A DNA stretch of 64,000 nucleotides, taken from assembly GCF_002356415.1 (NCBI RefSeq), contig NZ_AP018338.1, forward strand, positions 1-64,000, read 5' to 3'. A program made the position numbers and the translations under genes. The notes below the pieces were generated by a model. The model had not been told where the DNA came from, made no database searches, and saw nothing but the letters and a program-made list of their open reading frames with translations. The DNA is from Streptococcus oralis subsp. tigurinus. GTDB taxonomy: Bacteria; Bacillota; Bacilli; Lactobacillales; Streptococcaceae. Positions 62,917-64,000 of this stretch are shown piece by piece (position 1 is the stretch's first letter; the number at the start of each line of letters is the position of its first letter).

Positions 62917-62945
62917 GCAGGCAAGCAATTAGAAAAGGTTTTGAA
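62917..62945 (+). repeat. 29-bp element repeat, copy 2
   Basis: Identical over 29 bp to copy 1 at 58356 and in the same orientation. Here it ends three bases before an ATG and provides GAAAAGG as ribosome-binding site for the ORF at 62948. Confidence 0.85.
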
Positions 62946-62947
62946 AA

Positions 62948-63076
62948 ATGAGTGCTGACACGGCGACTCTAAGCACTTGTTTAGAAAAAATGTGGGTGAT
63001 TACCCACGATTACCCACGAAACATCACTACATGCGTCCGCCAACTTGGGGCAATCGCCCAGCGTTTGGAGTGGTGA
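62948..63076 (+). CDS. Small hypothetical protein (42 residues)
   Basis: MSADTATLSTCLEKMWVITH, then DYPRNITTCVRQLGAIAQRLEW. Its DNA contains a GTGGGT-GATT-ACCCAC hairpin (62992-63007) and a tandem GATTACCCAC. The ribosome-binding site lies in the 29-bp repeat. GC content is higher than its neighbours, hinting at a conserved or mobile unit. Confidence 0.5.
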   Translation: MSADTATLSTCLEKMWVITHDYPRNITTCVRQLGAIAQRLEW

Positions 63077-63122
63077 TAATTCAGTATAGGAAACGGCAAG
63101 AAAAAGGATAACAAAGCAAAAA

Positions 63123-63326
63123 ATGACAATAACAAACTTAAAAATAAATACACAAGCAGACCTTGACAATCTAATGTCTGAGGTCAAAGCAGAAAGTCCA
63201 AACCTCTTTCAATTCATAAGTGATTTTATCAATAAAAAAGTATCCATAGAAGAAGTGGAAGCCTTTCTAAAAATGGAACATGAAATACAACAGTTATACA
63301 TCAAGAATTACAAAGCGAGGACATAG
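63123..63326 (+). CDS. Hypothetical protein of the element (67 residues)
   Basis: MTITNLKINTQADLDNLMSE...INKKVSIEEVEAFLKMEHEI; acidic, helical, no known domain. One base before the next gene. Confidence 0.6.
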   Translation: MTITNLKINTQADLDNLMSEVKAESPNLFQFISDFINKKVSIEEVEAFLKMEHEIQQLYIKNYKART

Positions 63327-63327
63327 C

Positions 63328-63537
63328 ATGAATGAACTAGAATTAACGAATATACAGGCTCTTTTCTCTAGCGTGGTACTTATTGGTTTACTGGTTTATC
63401 TAAACCACCGAGACCGCAAAAAAAGCGTCCAGATTGAGCGAGAAAATAGACAGATGAAAGAAACACCTAGCGAGGATTTAAGTCCTTGCTACGGACGATA
63501 TATTCAGCTTGCAGGGGTGAGACCGTGGGGGTGCTAG
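63328..63537 (+). CDS. Small single-pass membrane protein
   Basis: A 69-residue protein with one hydrophobic helix (about 10-27, LFSSVVLIGLLVYL) followed by a basic stretch NHRDRKKS, suggesting N-out, C-in topology. The start at 63328 follows GCGAGGACATAGC; an in-frame ATG at 63280 lies inside the previous gene. Confidence 0.6.
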   Translation: MNELELTNIQALFSSVVLIGLLVYLNHRDRKKSVQIERENRQMKETPSEDLSPCYGRYIQLAGVRPWGC

Positions 63538-63538
63538 T

Positions 63539-63808
63539 ATGTTTGAAAAAATGATTGAGGATCTAAAGTCGAATATTCTGGAATCAGTGGAACGGTATCT
63601 AAAGAACCATGAAAAAATTCCTCCAAAGAAGTTGAATTTGATTAGTAAAACGGAACTTAAGAAAGAGTTAAATATAGGTGATAAAACCCTGAGTAGTTGG
63701 GAACATGCAGGTTTACGACAATATATTCCACCAATCGAGGATACTAGAAAGGCTTATTATAAAATTTCCGAAGTTCTCAAGTTCTTGGGGGTGGAAGAAT
63801 GCGAGTGA
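63539..63808 (+). CDS. Helix-turn-helix excisionase-like protein
   Basis: An 89-residue protein whose second half (LISKTELKKELNIGDKTLSSWEHAGLRQYIPP, split here as two segments) resembles MerR/excisionase winged helix-turn-helix proteins in phage early operons. GGGGGTG precedes the ATG. It could direct excision or regulate replication genes. Confidence 0.65.
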   Translation: MFEKMIEDLKSNILESVERYLKNHEKIPPKKLNLISKTELKKELNIGDKTLSSWEHAGLRQYIPPIEDTRKAYYKISEVLKFLGVEECE

Positions 63809-64000
63809 TCGAGTTGATTTTATCAGCTGACAAATTAGCATTATTTGCCTTTCTTAAGTCTACCCCTACCCAAGTTTGGAAGAATGGAAACTATTATAAG
63901 TTTGTCTACTATGAGCCAATAGGTGAGGGGTTGACGGATTTTCGTTACAAAGGCTTATATGTGGCTATCAGAGACGAAAAAAGTGATAGGGAAGGCTGGG
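63799..64000 (+). CDS. Hypothetical protein, cut by the window end
   Basis: Open from an ATG at 63799, which overlaps the previous gene by ten bases, to the last base (67 codons visible: MRVIELILSADKLALFAFLK and on). GGGGGTGGA is its ribosome-binding site. The overlap and codon usage support a real gene; no domain is visible in the part present. Confidence 0.6.
   Translation, partial: MRVIELILSADKLALFAFLKSTPTQVWKNGNYYKFVYYEPIGEGLTDFRYKGLYVAIRDEKSDREGW

Noticed and set aside
62997..63017. Tandem GATTACCCAC copies as a possible CRISPR or iteron array
   Set aside because: Only two copies, ten bases each, with no spacers. They lie inside a small ORF and hairpin. No CRISPR array or cas gene was found anywhere in the window.

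Overview
The window is a low-GC Firmicute chromosome next to the replication origin. Gene order and protein sequences place it in the mitis group of Streptococcus (S. mitis / S. oralis / S. infantis type, close to S. pneumoniae). The supporting order is dnaA, parB, htrA, rlmH, comCDE between tRNA genes, guaB, recF, pcsB, comFA/FC, gdpP, dnaB, cbpD. The competence pheromone and a 10-kb metabolic insertion differ from the pneumococcus I remember.

Layout. 1-1731: oriC, with DnaA-box clusters on both sides of dnaA. 1732-4403: htrA-parB (leftward) and rlmH. 4447-7091: tRNA-Arg, the competence quorum-sensing operon comCDE, then tRNA-Glu and tRNA-Asn. 7130-14712: a TetR / YhgE-Pip pair, a YfhO-type membrane protein and an ABC-F ATPase with one degenerate ATP site. 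14909-30441: housekeeping genes (trpS, guaB, recF, two M16 peptidases, rodZ, pgsA, ECF transporter module, mreCD, pcsB, rpsB, tsf). 30511-35483: an IS remnant, cysK, yigZ, comFA-comFC and hpf. Two perfect parS sites lie inside the yfhO-like gene and ecfA1.

35731-45756: an accessory cluster for short-chain acyl-CoA metabolism. It holds a glutaryl-CoA-dehydrogenase-like flavoprotein, 3-hydroxyacyl-CoA dehydrogenase, thiolase, crotonase, a two-subunit CoA-transferase, a LysR regulator, a second acyl-CoA-dehydrogenase-like protein without the usual catalytic Glu, a YtnP-type lactonase and a FabK paralogue. Its two main promoters share an operator centred near -65 and cre-like sites, which implies LysR activation plus CcpA repression. 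No etfAB is present.

45932-57010: core genes again (gdpP, rplI, dnaB, veg, cbpD, polA), then a TPP riboswitch controlling a thiamine-precursor ABC transporter.

57167-64000: the left part of an integrated element, either a phage-inducible-island-like satellite or a prophage; it runs off the window. It has a tyrosine integrase, a SIR2-domain putative anti-phage protein, a CI/Cro-type switch with three operators, a long nested RNA hairpin, a 29-bp repeat used as leader and ribosome-binding site of small ORFs, and many very small early genes.

Competence runs through the window: the signal (comC), sensor and regulator (comDE), a likely CiaR-controlled protease (htrA), DNA uptake (comFA/FC) and fratricide (cbpD), the last two with ComX-box promoters. 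All calls come from reading the sequence and from memory of protein families; no database search was run.
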